From assembly GCA_017441265.1 (NCBI GenBank), contig JAFRYE010000051.1, positions 48,731 through 112,730 on the forward strand: a DNA stretch of 64,000 bases, in the 5' to 3' direction. Made by a program: the position numbers and the translations under genes. This DNA comes from Lachnospiraceae bacterium. Lineage in GTDB: Bacteria; Bacillota; Clostridia; Lachnospirales; Lachnospiraceae. How positions within the stretch are numbered: position 1 is the first letter of the stretch; every line of letters begins with the position of its first letter. Shown here piece by piece: positions 19,161-27,721 of the stretch. The notes below the pieces were generated by a model. It made no database searches. It was not told the origin of the DNA and saw only the letters and a list, made by a program, of their open reading frames with translations.

Positions 19161-19826
19161 ATGAAAACTTACAAGTGTACTCTTTGCGGAGAGGTGTTTA
19201 CGGTAGCAGACGGCGAGGAACCGGTATGTCCGGTTTGCGGTGTTTCCGGGGACGCTCTTGAGCTGGTGAGCGAGGTTGCCGCGGATGCGAAGAATCCCTA
19301 CGCGGGAACCCAGACGGAGAAAAATCTGCAGGCGGCTTTCGCCGGCGAGTCTCAGGCGAGAAATAAATACACCTACTTCGCTTCGAAGGCAAAGAAGGAA
19401 GGCTACGAGCAGATCGCGGCCCTGTTCCTGCAGACTGCGGACAATGAGAAAGAGCACGCCAAGATGTGGTTCAAGGAACTCGGCGGGATCGGCAACACGG
19501 CGGAGAACCTTGCGGCTGCTGCAGACGGCGAGAACTACGAGTGGACCGACATGTATGAGGGCTTTGCCAAGACGGCAGAGGCAGAGGGCTTCCCGGAGCT
19601 CGCAGCAAAGTTCCGCGGCGTGGCAGCAATCGAGAAGCGCCATGAAGAGCGCTATCGCGCATTGCTTCACAATGTCGAGGCGCAGGAAGTGTTTGCGAAG
19701 AGCGAAGTTAAGGTTTGGGAGTGCCGTAACTGCGGTCACATCGTGGTAGGCACGAAGGCTCCCGAGGTTTGCCCGGTTTGCGCACATCCTCAGAGCTATT
19801 TCGAGATTCACGCCGAGAATTATTGA
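19161..19826 (+). CDS. rbr: Rubrerythrin with rubredoxin-like domains at both ends
   Basis: A non-haem di-iron peroxidase. The N-terminal rubredoxin-like domain (about 1-34) has CTLCG and CPVCG; the four-helix di-iron domain (about 50-180) has [17 protein letters not shown] and EKRHEERY; a second rubredoxin-like domain at the end has CRNCGH and CPVCAH. Classical rubrerythrins have only the C-terminal one and reverse rubrerythrins only the N-terminal one, so the double arrangement is notable. ATG 19161 is preferred over 19152 or 19155 because of its distance from GGGAG. It is the second gene after desulfoferrodoxin and probably draws electrons from NADH through a rubredoxin reductase. Confidence 0.95.
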   Translation: MKTYKCTLCGEVFTVADGEEPVCPVCGVSGDALELVSEVAADAKNPYAGTQTEKNLQAAFAGESQARNKYTYFASKAKKEGYEQIAALFLQTADNEKEHAKMWFKELGGIGNTAENLAAAADGENYEWTDMYEGFAKTAEAEGFPELAAKFRGVAAIEKRHEERYRALLHNVEAQEVFAKSEVKVWECRNCGHIVVGTKAPEVCPVCAHPQSYFEIHAENY

Positions 19827-19851
19827 TCGGCATAATTGCAGTTCACCGGGA

Positions 19852-19883
19852 GCGCTGTCCGTCTCATGACGGGCGGCGCTTTT
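19852..19883 (+). terminator. Terminator after rubrerythrin
   Basis: GCGCTGTCCGTC-TCAT-GACGGGCGGCGC stem (G-T pairs) followed by TTTT. Confidence 0.8.
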
Positions 19884-19954
19884 GGTTGCTTTAAAGGATG
19901 TTTTCCACTGAGGTTTCCGGAGATGTATTATTGTGTAGAGCCCCCGAATGTCGG

Positions 19955-19983
19955 TTGTTTTTTTCTTTGAAACGAAGTATAAT
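19955..19983 (+). promoter_or_regulatory. Promoter for the esterase/GH43 gene
   Basis: TTGTTT and TATAAT with a 17-base spacer. Confidence 0.6.
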
Positions 19984-20068
19984 ATAGGCACATTTTTCGG
20001 GGGACGGAACGCCCGCTCCGGGGTTACGGCGAGGCGCGGCTACCCGAGCGAATATCAGGAGGAAGTGT

Positions 20069-22984
20069 ATGCTTAAAGTAGTAAAAACGGAAAACGGTCT
20101 TGTGCGCGGTTTGCCCGGCAACAACACCCGCATCAGCGTATTCAAAGGCATCCCGTTCGCGGCACCGCCGGTCGGGAAGAATCGTTGGCGTGCGCCGCAG
20201 CCCGCGGCAAACTGGGAGGGCATTCGCGATTGCTATACCTTCGGACCGATCTCCATGCAGGATACGCCGGGTCTCGGAACCGACATCTACTGCCGTGAGT
20301 GGCATGTGGATCCGGAGATCCCGATGGACGAGGACTGCCTGTATCTGAATGTCTGGACGAACGCGAAGGACGATACCGCAAATCTGCCGGTTTACGTCTG
20401 GTTCTTCGGCGGCGGTTTCCAGTGGGGTTATCCGCCGGAGATGGAGTTCAACGGGGAAAATATCGCGAAGCGCGACGTCGTCTTTGTCAGCGTTAACTAC
20501 CGCCTCGGCGCGTTCGGCTTCATTTCTCATCCGGAGATCACGAAAGAGTCGCCGGATGCTCCGACCAACTTCGGTAACCTTGACCAGCAGGCCGGGATTA
20601 AATGGGTCATCCGCAACATTAAGGCGTTCGGCGGCAACCCGAACAATATCACCATCGGCGGCCAGTCCGCAGGCGGCGGCAGCGTTATGAACCAGCTGAC
20701 GAGCCCGCAGAGCATCGGCCTGTTCCAGAAGGCAATCGTGCACAGCGGTATGATCCGCAGCCCGTATATGCTCGACGGTTTCATCACGCCCCGTACCATC
20801 GAGGCCAATGAGCCAAACGGTGAGGCATTTTTCGAATTCCTCGGCGTCAAGACGCTCGAGGAGGCGAGAGCGCTCGACGCAGTTTATATCCGCGACAAAT
20901 ACGGGGAGTTCGCGCAGAAGCATCCTCGCTTCGCACCGACCATCGATCACAAGTTTATGATCGAAGATCCGTACATCCTCTTCCTGAAGGGTGAGCATGC
21001 GAATGTTCCGATGATTTCCGGTAACACCGGAGATGAGTTCAAATCCTGCATCTTCGCGGACGATGAGGCAGATTTCCTCGAGAAGGCGAAGAAGGCTCTC
21101 GGCGACAAATTCGAGAAGTTTATGACCTTTGACGAAGCGAAGGTCCGCAATGGCAAGATGTTCGCGCCCACCGACGGGCTTGAGTGCGCGATCAAGGCGG
21201 CATTTGCCCACAACGAGGCGCCTTCCTACTACTACAATTTCAATCCGGATATCCCGGGCTGGGACAACCCCGGCACGTTCCACTCGGTTGACCTGTGGTT
21301 CTTCTTTGAGACGCTGGCAGCCTGCTGGAGACCGTTCAAGGGATACCATTTCGATCTGGCTCGCCGGATGTGCAACTATCTGACGAACTTCATCAAGAAC
21401 GGCGATCCGAACGGCAAGGATGCCGACGGCACCGATATGCCGTACTGGAAACCGTACGGAACCGGCTCGCACTGCGGTATGAACTTCCTCAAGGAAGGCT
21501 GTGTGCCGAGCTATGAGAACATGCCGTTCAACGATTTCATGATCGGCGTTCTCACCGACCAGACGATCCCGGAGAGAAAGCAGGCGTACAATCCGTACCT
21601 GCCGAACTGGGAGTACATCCCGGACGGCGAGCCTTATGTGTTCGGCGACCGCGTCTATGTGTACGGTTCACACGATCAGTTCAACGGCTATGTGTTCTGC
21701 CAGGGCGATTATGTATGCTGGTCTGCGCCGATCAACGATCTCGGCAACTGGCGCTACGAGGGCGTTACGTACAAGAAGACCCAGGATCCGGTCAACTCCA
21801 GAGGCAACATGGTTCTGTATGCGCCTGACGTGACGGTTGGTCCGGACGGCCGCTACTACCTCTATTACGTGCTTGACAAGGTCGGCATTGTCTCGGTAGC
21901 GGTGTGCGACACGCCGGCCGGCAAATACGAATTCTACGGTTACGTTCACTATGCGGACGGCACGAGACTCGGCGAGCGCGAGGGCGACGAGCCGCAGTTC
22001 GACCCGGGTGTACTGACCGAGGGCGACACGACGTATCTCTTCACGGGCTTCTGCGGAAGAGGCGACAAGAGCCGCCACGGCTCGCAGCTGACGGTTCTCG
22101 GACCGGATATGCTCACGATCGTGAAAGATCCTCGCATCGTGGTTCCGGGCTCCTGCTACAGCGAGGGTACCGGATTTGAGAACCACGCATTTTTCGAGGC
22201 ATCGTCGATCCGCAAGTTCGACGGCAAGTATTACTTCATCTACTCCAGCGAAGTGATGCACGAGCTTTGCTACGCAACTTCGGACAGCCCAGAGGGACCG
22301 TTTACCTACGGCGGCGTGATCGTCAGCAACAGCGACTTCCACATCGATACGTACAAGGACGCGGAGACGCCCGCGGCCTACGGCGCGAACAACCACGGCA
22401 GTCTTGTGGAGATCGGAGACAAGCGCTACATCTTCTATCATCGCCAGACGAATGCGACCTGGTATTCCCGCCAGGGCTGTGCGGAGGAAGTCAAGTTTGC
22501 GGCTGACGGTTCCATCAAGCAGGTGGAGATCACCTCCTGCGGCTTGAACGGCGGTCCGCTTCGCGACACCGACGAGATTCCGGCGCACATCGCATGCAAC
22601 CTGTTCGACAAGGAGATCACGCAGCCGATGCACTGGCTTGTCGGTATCGGCAACCAGCCCCGCATTACGCAGGACGGCCGTGACGGAGACGAGAATCCTT
22701 CGTATATTGCCAACATCCACGACGGCACGACGATCGGCTTCAAGTACATCAACTTCAAGGGCGTGAAGGAGATCGAGCTGACAGTTCGCGGCTACATCCA
22801 CGACAGCTTTGAGGTTCGCACCGAACTGGGCGGCCCGGTGATCGGCACCGTCAAGGTGGACTCCTCCGACATCTGGGAGAAGTACCGTGCGGCCTGCCCA
22901 ATCCCGGACGGCGTTTCGGCGTTGTACCTGACCAAGGTCGGCGGCGGCAACGGACATCTGCTGAGCGTGAAGTTCATCCACTGA
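20069..22984 (+). CDS. Fusion of type-B carboxylesterase, family 43 glycoside hydrolase and C-terminal carbohydrate-binding-like domain
   Basis: A 971-residue protein. Residues 1-500 are a carboxylesterase: FKGIPFAAPPVG, the oxyanion segment WFFGGGFQWG, nucleophile S200 in GGQSAGGG, acid in GNTGDEFK and histidine in GTFHSVDLWF. Residues about 505-840 are a GH43 five-bladed propeller: base Asp in IPDGEPYVFGDRVYVYGSHD, modulating Asp in YAPDVTVGPDGRYYLYY, acid Glu in FFEASSIRKFDGKYYFIYSS. The last 130 residues are a beta-rich, CBM6-like module. GH43 enzymes release arabinose or xylose, so the esterase may remove acyl or feruloyl groups from the same oligosaccharides. No signal peptide is present, implying action on imported oligosaccharides. 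AGGAGGAAG precedes the ATG. Confidence 0.95.
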   Translation: MLKVVKTENGLVRGLPGNNTRISVFKGIPFAAPPVGKNRWRAPQPAANWEGIRDCYTFGPISMQDTPGLGTDIYCREWHVDPEIPMDEDCLYLNVWTNAKDDTANLPVYVWFFGGGFQWGYPPEMEFNGENIAKRDVVFVSVNYRLGAFGFISHPEITKESPDAPTNFGNLDQQAGIKWVIRNIKAFGGNPNNITIGGQSAGGGSVMNQLTSPQSIGLFQKAIVHSGMIRSPYMLDGFITPRTIEANEPNGEAFFEFLGVKTLEEARALDAVYIRDKYGEFAQKHPRFAPTIDHKFMIEDPYILFLKGEHANVPMISGNTGDEFKSCIFADDEADFLEKAKKALGDKFEKFMTFDEAKVRNGKMFAPTDGLECAIKAAFAHNEAPSYYYNFNPDIPGWDNPGTFHSVDLWFFFETLAACWRPFKGYHFDLARRMCNYLTNFIKNGDPNGKDADGTDMPYWKPYGTGSHCGMNFLKEGCVPSYENMPFNDFMIGVLTDQTIPERKQAYNPYLPNWEYIPDGEPYVFGDRVYVYGSHDQFNGYVFCQGDYVCWSAPINDLGNWRYEGVTYKKTQDPVNSRGNMVLYAPDVTVGPDGRYYLYYVLDKVGIVSVAVCDTPAGKYEFYGYVHYADGTRLGEREGDEPQFDPGVLTEGDTTYLFTGFCGRGDKSRHGSQLTVLGPDMLTIVKDPRIVVPGSCYSEGTGFENHAFFEASSIRKFDGKYYFIYSSEVMHELCYATSDSPEGPFTYGGVIVSNSDFHIDTYKDAETPAAYGANNHGSLVEIGDKRYIFYHRQTNATWYSRQGCAEEVKFAADGSIKQVEITSCGLNGGPLRDTDEIPAHIACNLFDKEITQPMHWLVGIGNQPRITQDGRDGDENPSYIANIHDGTTIGFKYINFKGVKEIELTVRGYIHDSFEVRTELGGPVIGTVKVDSSDIWEKYRAACPIPDGVSALYLTKVGGGNGHLLSVKFIH

Positions 22985-23005
22985 TATCATTTTTCGAAGG
23001 AAAAT

Positions 23006-23038
23006 GCCTCTCCCGTTCGCGACGGGAGAGGCGTTTTT
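23006..23038 (+). terminator. Terminator after the esterase/GH43 gene
   Basis: GCCTCTCCCGT-TCGC-GACGGGAGAGGC followed by GTTTTT. Confidence 0.92.
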
Positions 23039-23081
23039 GCGTAGTCAGCAAGGAAAATGCTACCTTTTGACGTAAATACAA

Positions 23082-23110
23082 TTGACGCGCCGGCCGCACC
23101 GTGATATAAT
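23082..23110 (+). promoter_or_regulatory. Strong sigma-A promoter for the zinc-ribbon gene
   Basis: TTGACG and TATAAT with a 17-base spacer, 32 bases before the start codon. Confidence 0.85.
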
Positions 23111-23141
23111 TGGGAATAATACGTGAAGGGAGGAAAAAACC

Positions 23142-24155
23142 ATGCGTTGTACGAATTGCGGTCATGAAAACCCGATTTATGCTGTTGTGTGTGAGCAATG
23201 CCTGAAATTCCTTCCGAAAGAGGATTTGACTGCGCCGAAGAGGGAAGAGAGCGCCCCGGATCCCGCATGGAAGAAGAGGCTTCGCTGTTCCCGATGCCGG
23301 AGTGTGAACGAGATCGGCAGCGCCGTATGCGCAAAATGCGGGACGCCGCTTTCGGATGCGTCGAACCCTGATGAGGAAGGCGAGCTCAGAGACGTTCCGG
23401 AGGTCGAAACGAAACCGGTAGTTCCGGAGACGGCCGAGCCGGAAGCAACACCGGCGGAAGTTCGGGCAAAAGAGGATGAGGCTTATGATTTTTTCAAAAA
23501 GCAGAAGGCCATAAAGGATGCTGAGACGGTCAAATCGGCGCCCGTGTGGGAAGATAAGGTTCGCTGCCGGGTTTGCTGGAAGGATAATCCGAAGACTGCG
23601 ACAGTGTGCGGATACTGCGGAAGTGCCCTTCAACCGTCGGTAGTCCGGGCAAAAGAGGATGAGGCGTTTGAGACTCTGCTTAAGAAGAAAAATGAAACGA
23701 TCACCTGCGTCAATTGCGGCAAGGTGGTGCCGTGGAATACGTTAACCTGCAGCGGATGCGGTATGCATCCGCGTAAGGTACAGCTGGAGTATGATGATTC
23801 GGAAGACGGCATACCTTTGGGTTTTGCATTATATGATTACGTACAGAAACTTCGCGAGTTGAAAAAACGCCCGAGCGAGTCGGATTCCGCGGAGCAGGAG
23901 GCACCGGCGCCACGGGAGCAGGAGACGTCGGCTCTCCGGGAAACGGTCAGCTATACTTCTGCCGTCAAGCTTCGCTGCAAAAAATGCTGGGAGTTCAGTC
24001 CGCCCGGATCCTATAGATGCACTCACTGCGGTGCGCCGCTGACGCGCGAATCGAAAGTGCAGGCCGCCGGCCGCACGGTTTGCACCTGCGGGTATAAGAA
24101 TCTTCCGGGAGTGACGATCTGTCTGATGTGCAAAGGGATCGTCACGAGGAATTGA
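23142..24155 (+). CDS. Multi-zinc-ribbon protein of unknown function
   Basis: A 337-residue protein with six zinc-ribbon units, each with two CxxC knuckles: CTNC/CEQC, CSRC/CAKC, CRVC/CGYC, CVNC/CSGC, CKKC/CTHC and finally CTC/CLMC. They are joined by acidic, Pro/Glu-rich linkers; the phrase VRAKEDEA occurs twice before ribbons, suggesting internal duplication. No membrane segment or catalytic domain is present. Zinc ribbons of this kind bind proteins or nucleic acids; the role here is not known. GGGAGG precedes the ATG, and the gene stands alone between its promoter and terminator. Confidence 0.85.
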   Translation: MRCTNCGHENPIYAVVCEQCLKFLPKEDLTAPKREESAPDPAWKKRLRCSRCRSVNEIGSAVCAKCGTPLSDASNPDEEGELRDVPEVETKPVVPETAEPEATPAEVRAKEDEAYDFFKKQKAIKDAETVKSAPVWEDKVRCRVCWKDNPKTATVCGYCGSALQPSVVRAKEDEAFETLLKKKNETITCVNCGKVVPWNTLTCSGCGMHPRKVQLEYDDSEDGIPLGFALYDYVQKLRELKKRPSESDSAEQEAPAPREQETSALRETVSYTSAVKLRCKKCWEFSPPGSYRCTHCGAPLTRESKVQAAGRTVCTCGYKNLPGVTICLMCKGIVTRN

Positions 24156-24209
24156 TGCTTCATTTTCCGCGCAGGAATAAGCCTGAGAAGGTTTTTGAAT
24201 AGCAAAGAG

Positions 24210-24246
24210 GCAGTTCTGTCAATTGTGTCGGCAGAGCTGCTTTTTT
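24210..24246 (+). terminator. Terminator after the zinc-ribbon gene
   Basis: GCAGTTCTGTC/GGCAGAGCTGC eleven-pair stem (two G-T) followed by TTTTTT. Confidence 0.8.
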
Positions 24247-24249
24247 GTG

Positions 24250-24278
24250 TTGACACGGTCGACAATCCGTGGTATAGT
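24250..24278 (+). promoter_or_regulatory. Promoter of the attenuated ATPase transcript
   Basis: TTGACA and TATAGT with a 17-base spacer, starting four bases after the previous terminator. Confidence 0.8.
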
Positions 24279-24322
24279 CCCAATCAGCGAAAATAAATTC
24301 AATTCTCAAGGAGGTAATTGAT

Positions 24323-24388
24323 ATGTACGGCATGAATACAGTGATCAAACTGCATAGCGCATCATTACCTCGGGAATCGGAATCATAA
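24323..24388 (+). CDS. Putative leader peptide (21 residues)
   Basis: ATG 24323 is preceded by a near-perfect AAGGAGGT eight bases upstream, unusually strong for a 22-codon frame. The peptide begins MYGMNTVIKLHS and ends RESES. It lies between a good promoter and a terminator hairpin, 145 bases before the ATPase gene. This is the layout of ribosome-mediated attenuation, in which a stalled ribosome on the leader prevents the terminator from forming. The peptide family is not known to me and the triggering condition cannot be read from the sequence. Confidence 0.6.
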   Translation: MYGMNTVIKLHSASLPRESES

Positions 24389-24430
24389 CGGAGTCAATCT
24401 GTCCTAACTTCTGAATAGGTTTCTATATCC

Positions 24431-24458
24431 CCGTGGCGGTTTGTCACGGTATTTTTTT
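24431..24458 (+). terminator. Attenuator-like terminator before the ABC-class ATPase
   Basis: CCGTGGC-GGTTT-GTCACGG stem (one G-T pair), then TATTTTTTT. An upstream CCTA/TAGG pairing (24402-24419) may compete with it. It sits between the leader peptide and the ATPase, with no second promoter in between. Confidence 0.72.
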
Positions 24459-24532
24459 GCCCAAAATACACTTCGCTGTTAGTTCCTTTAGCAACAAAGC
24501 AACCAAACAGAAAGGTTAAATAGGGTGAAAAA

Positions 24533-26329
24533 GTGATTCGATTAAAACGATACCTATTACAGATGGACAATGCAACACCGAACTATCGGGAAATGTACGA
24601 GGCGGAAGTCATGATACCGGCGAGGACTCCGGGCAATCCGGGCGACATTCCGGCGTTTATCAATGACAATACGTTCTGGTACGGAGAATACTCATTTACC
24701 GTGGAGCTCACAAACAAAATGTCGTGGGACAGACCGACATTCCTTTGTCAGATTCCGGCGGAATGCCTGGGGATCGACACGTATGAAACGACGGTGGCGG
24801 ATTATTGCTACCGGGAGTTTATTCCGTATCTGGAGGCGATGAACGAGGAGCTGTACAACAGGCACAAGACTCCGCAACAGACGGGGTACTATTACATGGC
24901 CCACCCGGGCGGAGAGGTACTGGAACGGAACTCGGCGTATTTTGCGATGAGACCGCGAAAGGATTATCGGAACGGGGGCGGAAGAAGCATCATTCATTTT
25001 CCGCCGGAGCAGGTCGGAGCACCGCAGATGTGCCTGAGCATGCGGTTTCAGGTGCAGCTGCCGCAAAAGAGACTCAAGAAGGCGATCACGATGCTGATCG
25101 GAGATATGCCGCAGGCGGTGGCGGCATTTGTCGAGCATTTCGACCGTGCGAGGGTCCGCGACGTGATCGAACTGGCGAACAAGCAGCGGGAATTGCGGGC
25201 GTGGCTGAAGACCAGCGAGTATTGCGCGTTTCTGTCGAACGGAAGCATTTTACCAAGAGAAGCGAAGACCGAATTGCCGATGGAAGGCGCAGTGCCGTTC
25301 GCGGCGCCGCCGGACGAAGAGATCGAGGCGTGCGGGATCCGCGGGCTCGGCATCCGAAAGGGTGTCACGGTCATCACGGGCGGCGGATACTCCGGAAAAT
25401 CCACGATCCTCGACACGATCTCAGCCTGCATTTACGACCATGTGCTCGGAGACGGGCGAGAGCTGTGCGTGACGGACAGGACCGCCATGTCGATCGCCGC
25501 GGAGGACGGACGGTGTATCAAGAACATTGATATCTCGCCGTTCATCTCGTGGCTTCCCGGCGGAAATACGGAGGATTTTTCGACGGACCACGCGTCCGGC
25601 TCCACATCGCAGGCGGCCAACATTCTGGAGGCTGTCGACTGCGGCACGAAACTGCTGCTGATCGATGAGGACCGGAGTGCTACGAACTTCATGATCCGGG
25701 ACCGGCTGATGAAGGAACTGATCCGCAGAGAGCCGATCACGCCGTTCACGGAGCGGGTGAACGAGCTGTACGAAACCTGCGGAGTCTCGACGATCCTTGT
25801 CATTGGCGGAAGCGGTGAGTACCTCTCGGTGGCGGACACGGTCTACATGATGGAAGAGTATACGATCTATAATGTGACGGAAAATGCGAAAGCTTTGGGC
25901 GGTGACAATACTCATTGCGCTCCGGCGCGAGCTTCGTGGACGCAGAGCCGTCTGCTGAAGGCGGAGGGCTTCACGCCGTATCCGGAACAGGCATGGCAGG
26001 AAAAACTCGCCGTGCCGGACATCGGATTCATCCTGATCGGCGAGGAAAAGATCGATACCAGAGCCATTGCAAACATCCTTTGTCAGGAGCAGCGGACGGC
26101 CATCGGCTTTATGATCCGGCTGATGGAAATCCGGCAGAATACCGAGCAAGTACAGCTTTCTACAGAAGTAGAAAAGCTATACGCGGAGATTGCCGAGAAA
26201 GGACTCGATGCGGTTTATTCGGGATTTTTCCCGGAGTGTGATCGGTTCCTGGCTATGCCGAGAAAATGCGATGTGTACGCCGTGATCAACCGCATGCGAA
26301 GGCTCACTTATCAAAAGACAAAGGCATGA
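24533..26329 (+). CDS. Predicted ATPase of the ABC class (COG3044 family)
   Basis: A 598-residue soluble ATPase. It has the N-terminal domain typical of COG3044 (about 1-250), a Walker A loop GGGYSGKST at about 283-291, a signature-like region GSTSQAANILEAVD and a Walker B-like stretch TKLLLIDEDRSATNFM. Family members are cytoplasmic and uncharacterised; no membrane segments are present. The start is GTG 24533 with a weak AGGG upstream; ATG 24563 (MDNATPN) is an alternative. The leader contains a promoter, a 21-codon leader frame and a terminator, so expression is probably conditional. By analogy with attenuated antibiotic-resistance ABC-F genes a ribosome-targeting stress could be the trigger, but that is inference. 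Confidence 0.88.
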   Translation: MIRLKRYLLQMDNATPNYREMYEAEVMIPARTPGNPGDIPAFINDNTFWYGEYSFTVELTNKMSWDRPTFLCQIPAECLGIDTYETTVADYCYREFIPYLEAMNEELYNRHKTPQQTGYYYMAHPGGEVLERNSAYFAMRPRKDYRNGGGRSIIHFPPEQVGAPQMCLSMRFQVQLPQKRLKKAITMLIGDMPQAVAAFVEHFDRARVRDVIELANKQRELRAWLKTSEYCAFLSNGSILPREAKTELPMEGAVPFAAPPDEEIEACGIRGLGIRKGVTVITGGGYSGKSTILDTISACIYDHVLGDGRELCVTDRTAMSIAAEDGRCIKNIDISPFISWLPGGNTEDFSTDHASGSTSQAANILEAVDCGTKLLLIDEDRSATNFMIRDRLMKELIRREPITPFTERVNELYETCGVSTILVIGGSGEYLSVADTVYMMEEYTIYNVTENAKALGGDNTHCAPARASWTQSRLLKAEGFTPYPEQAWQEKLAVPDIGFILIGEEKIDTRAIANILCQEQRTAIGFMIRLMEIRQNTEQVQLSTEVEKLYAEIAEKGLDAVYSGFFPECDRFLAMPRKCDVYAVINRMRRLTYQKTKA

Positions 26330-26335
26330 ATTCAG

Positions 26336-26362
26336 GGGGACATCGGCCCGGCCGGTGTCCCC
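26336..26362 (+). terminator. Weak hairpin terminator after the ATPase gene
   Basis: GGGGACATCGGCC/GGCCGGTGTCCCC, a strong stem but without a good T run. Confidence 0.5.
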
Positions 26363-26369
26363 GTATTCA

Positions 26370-26398
26370 TTGACAGAAAACTGCGGTTTTGCTACAAT
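26370..26398 (+). promoter_or_regulatory. Promoter for the flavodoxin lipoprotein
   Basis: TTGACA and TACAAT with a 17-base spacer. Confidence 0.8.
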
Positions 26399-26479
26399 AA
26401 AACAACCAAAACAAGGGGACAGATGACGGTTTTTTACAGCCGTGGCGGTGGGCTGCGGCGGCGAACACAGGAGGCTTGT

Positions 26480-27505
26480 ATGATGAGAAAGAAATTGTTT
26501 ATGACAGTATTGGTTCTTTGCGTAATGCTGATAATGGCAGCGTGCGGGAAGAACGGTGAGAGCAACACTTCCGCGCCGACCGGCGCGAACCCGGAGAAGA
26601 CACCCACAGCGGAGGCAACACCGACGGCTGAGGTGACACCGACGGCGGAAACGACACCGACACCTGAGGCTGCACCGACAACGGAACCGACTACGACGCC
26701 GGAAGTAACACCGGAACCGACGCAGGCAGTCAACGTTCCGGAGCATGTGCTCGTGGTGGTATTCTCGGTGACGGGTAACACGAAGAAGGTCGCGGAGATG
26801 GTTGCAAAGATCGAAAATGCCGATCTGTACGAGATCGTTCCGGCGGAGCCGTATACGAAGGAAGACATCAATTACAGCGACTACAGTTGCCGTGCACTGA
26901 AGGAGCAGGGCAACGCATCTGCGAGACCGGAGATCGGCAGTGAGACGATCGATCTCTCCGGGTATACGAAGATCTACGTCGGCTACCCGATCTGGGCAGC
27001 CAGCGAGCCGCGGATCATGGACACATTTGTCGAGAGCTATGATTTCGGTTCGGCGACGGTAATCCCGTTCTGCACCTCCGGCAGCAGCGGCATCGGCGCA
27101 ACGGGGACCAAACTGGCGACACTCGCCGGCAGCGGCAACTGGCAGACCGGCAAGCGTTTCCCGGGAAGCGCGACGGAGAAGGATGTTCAGAGCTGGATCG
27201 ACAGCATGGAACCCGTACAGCGCGAGTACTCCGGAACAACGTACAGCATCACTTACGAACTGAGCGAGCTGGGGAGTCTGGCGGAGATCCTCACCGCGCT
27301 GCCCGAGAGTGCACGGTCCGGTGAGATTGCGGAGATCCGGTCAAGCGTGGTGCTCGATGCCGACATGCACATTTATCTCGACGGACAGGAACTGAAAAAG
27401 ACGCATTACGACAGTGATTACTGGGGCTGGGCGTTCGTCATGCCCGAGAAAAACGTGGTGATCACGGCGAAGCCTTACACCAAGGCTGAGATCTGGGGAG
27501 AATGA
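26480..27505 (+). CDS. Surface flavodoxin-like lipoprotein
   Basis: A 341-residue product from ATG 26480 (or 26483) after AGGAGG. It has a lipoprotein signal (MLIMAACG), a long Thr/Pro/Glu linker of repeated TPTAE and TPE units (about 30-85), and a flavodoxin domain with the FMN phosphate loop SVTGNTKKVAEMV and the IYVGYPIWAASEPRIMDTFVE segment typical of the flavodoxin_4 group. A C-terminal domain of about 85 residues ends with a WGWAFVMPEKNVVITAKP strand pattern like divergent InlB repeats. Flavodoxins normally act in the cytoplasm; display outside the membrane suggests extracellular electron transfer or FMN-dependent reduction. The next gene starts 216 bases downstream. Confidence 0.9.
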   Translation: MMRKKLFMTVLVLCVMLIMAACGKNGESNTSAPTGANPEKTPTAEATPTAEVTPTAETTPTPEAAPTTEPTTTPEVTPEPTQAVNVPEHVLVVVFSVTGNTKKVAEMVAKIENADLYEIVPAEPYTKEDINYSDYSCRALKEQGNASARPEIGSETIDLSGYTKIYVGYPIWAASEPRIMDTFVESYDFGSATVIPFCTSGSSGIGATGTKLATLAGSGNWQTGKRFPGSATEKDVQSWIDSMEPVQREYSGTTYSITYELSELGSLAEILTALPESARSGEIAEIRSSVVLDADMHIYLDGQELKKTHYDSDYWGWAFVMPEKNVVITAKPYTKAEIWGE

Positions 27506-27721
27506 CTGTTCTAGGGGGATTTGAGCGGAAAATGCACAGAGTTGTTTGAAGAGACGAAGAAACTCGAGGAGGACAAAAGAGAATCTGATCAGACTCGAAG
27601 AAGAGTATCCGAATCTCCCGAAAGAAGATAATATTGCCGAAATCATAAAAGCGCTTCAGAAGAGAAGGGGCGGATCGAGTCCGGACAGTGTGTCTGATCG
27701 ATCCGACCGGAGGAACGACAG

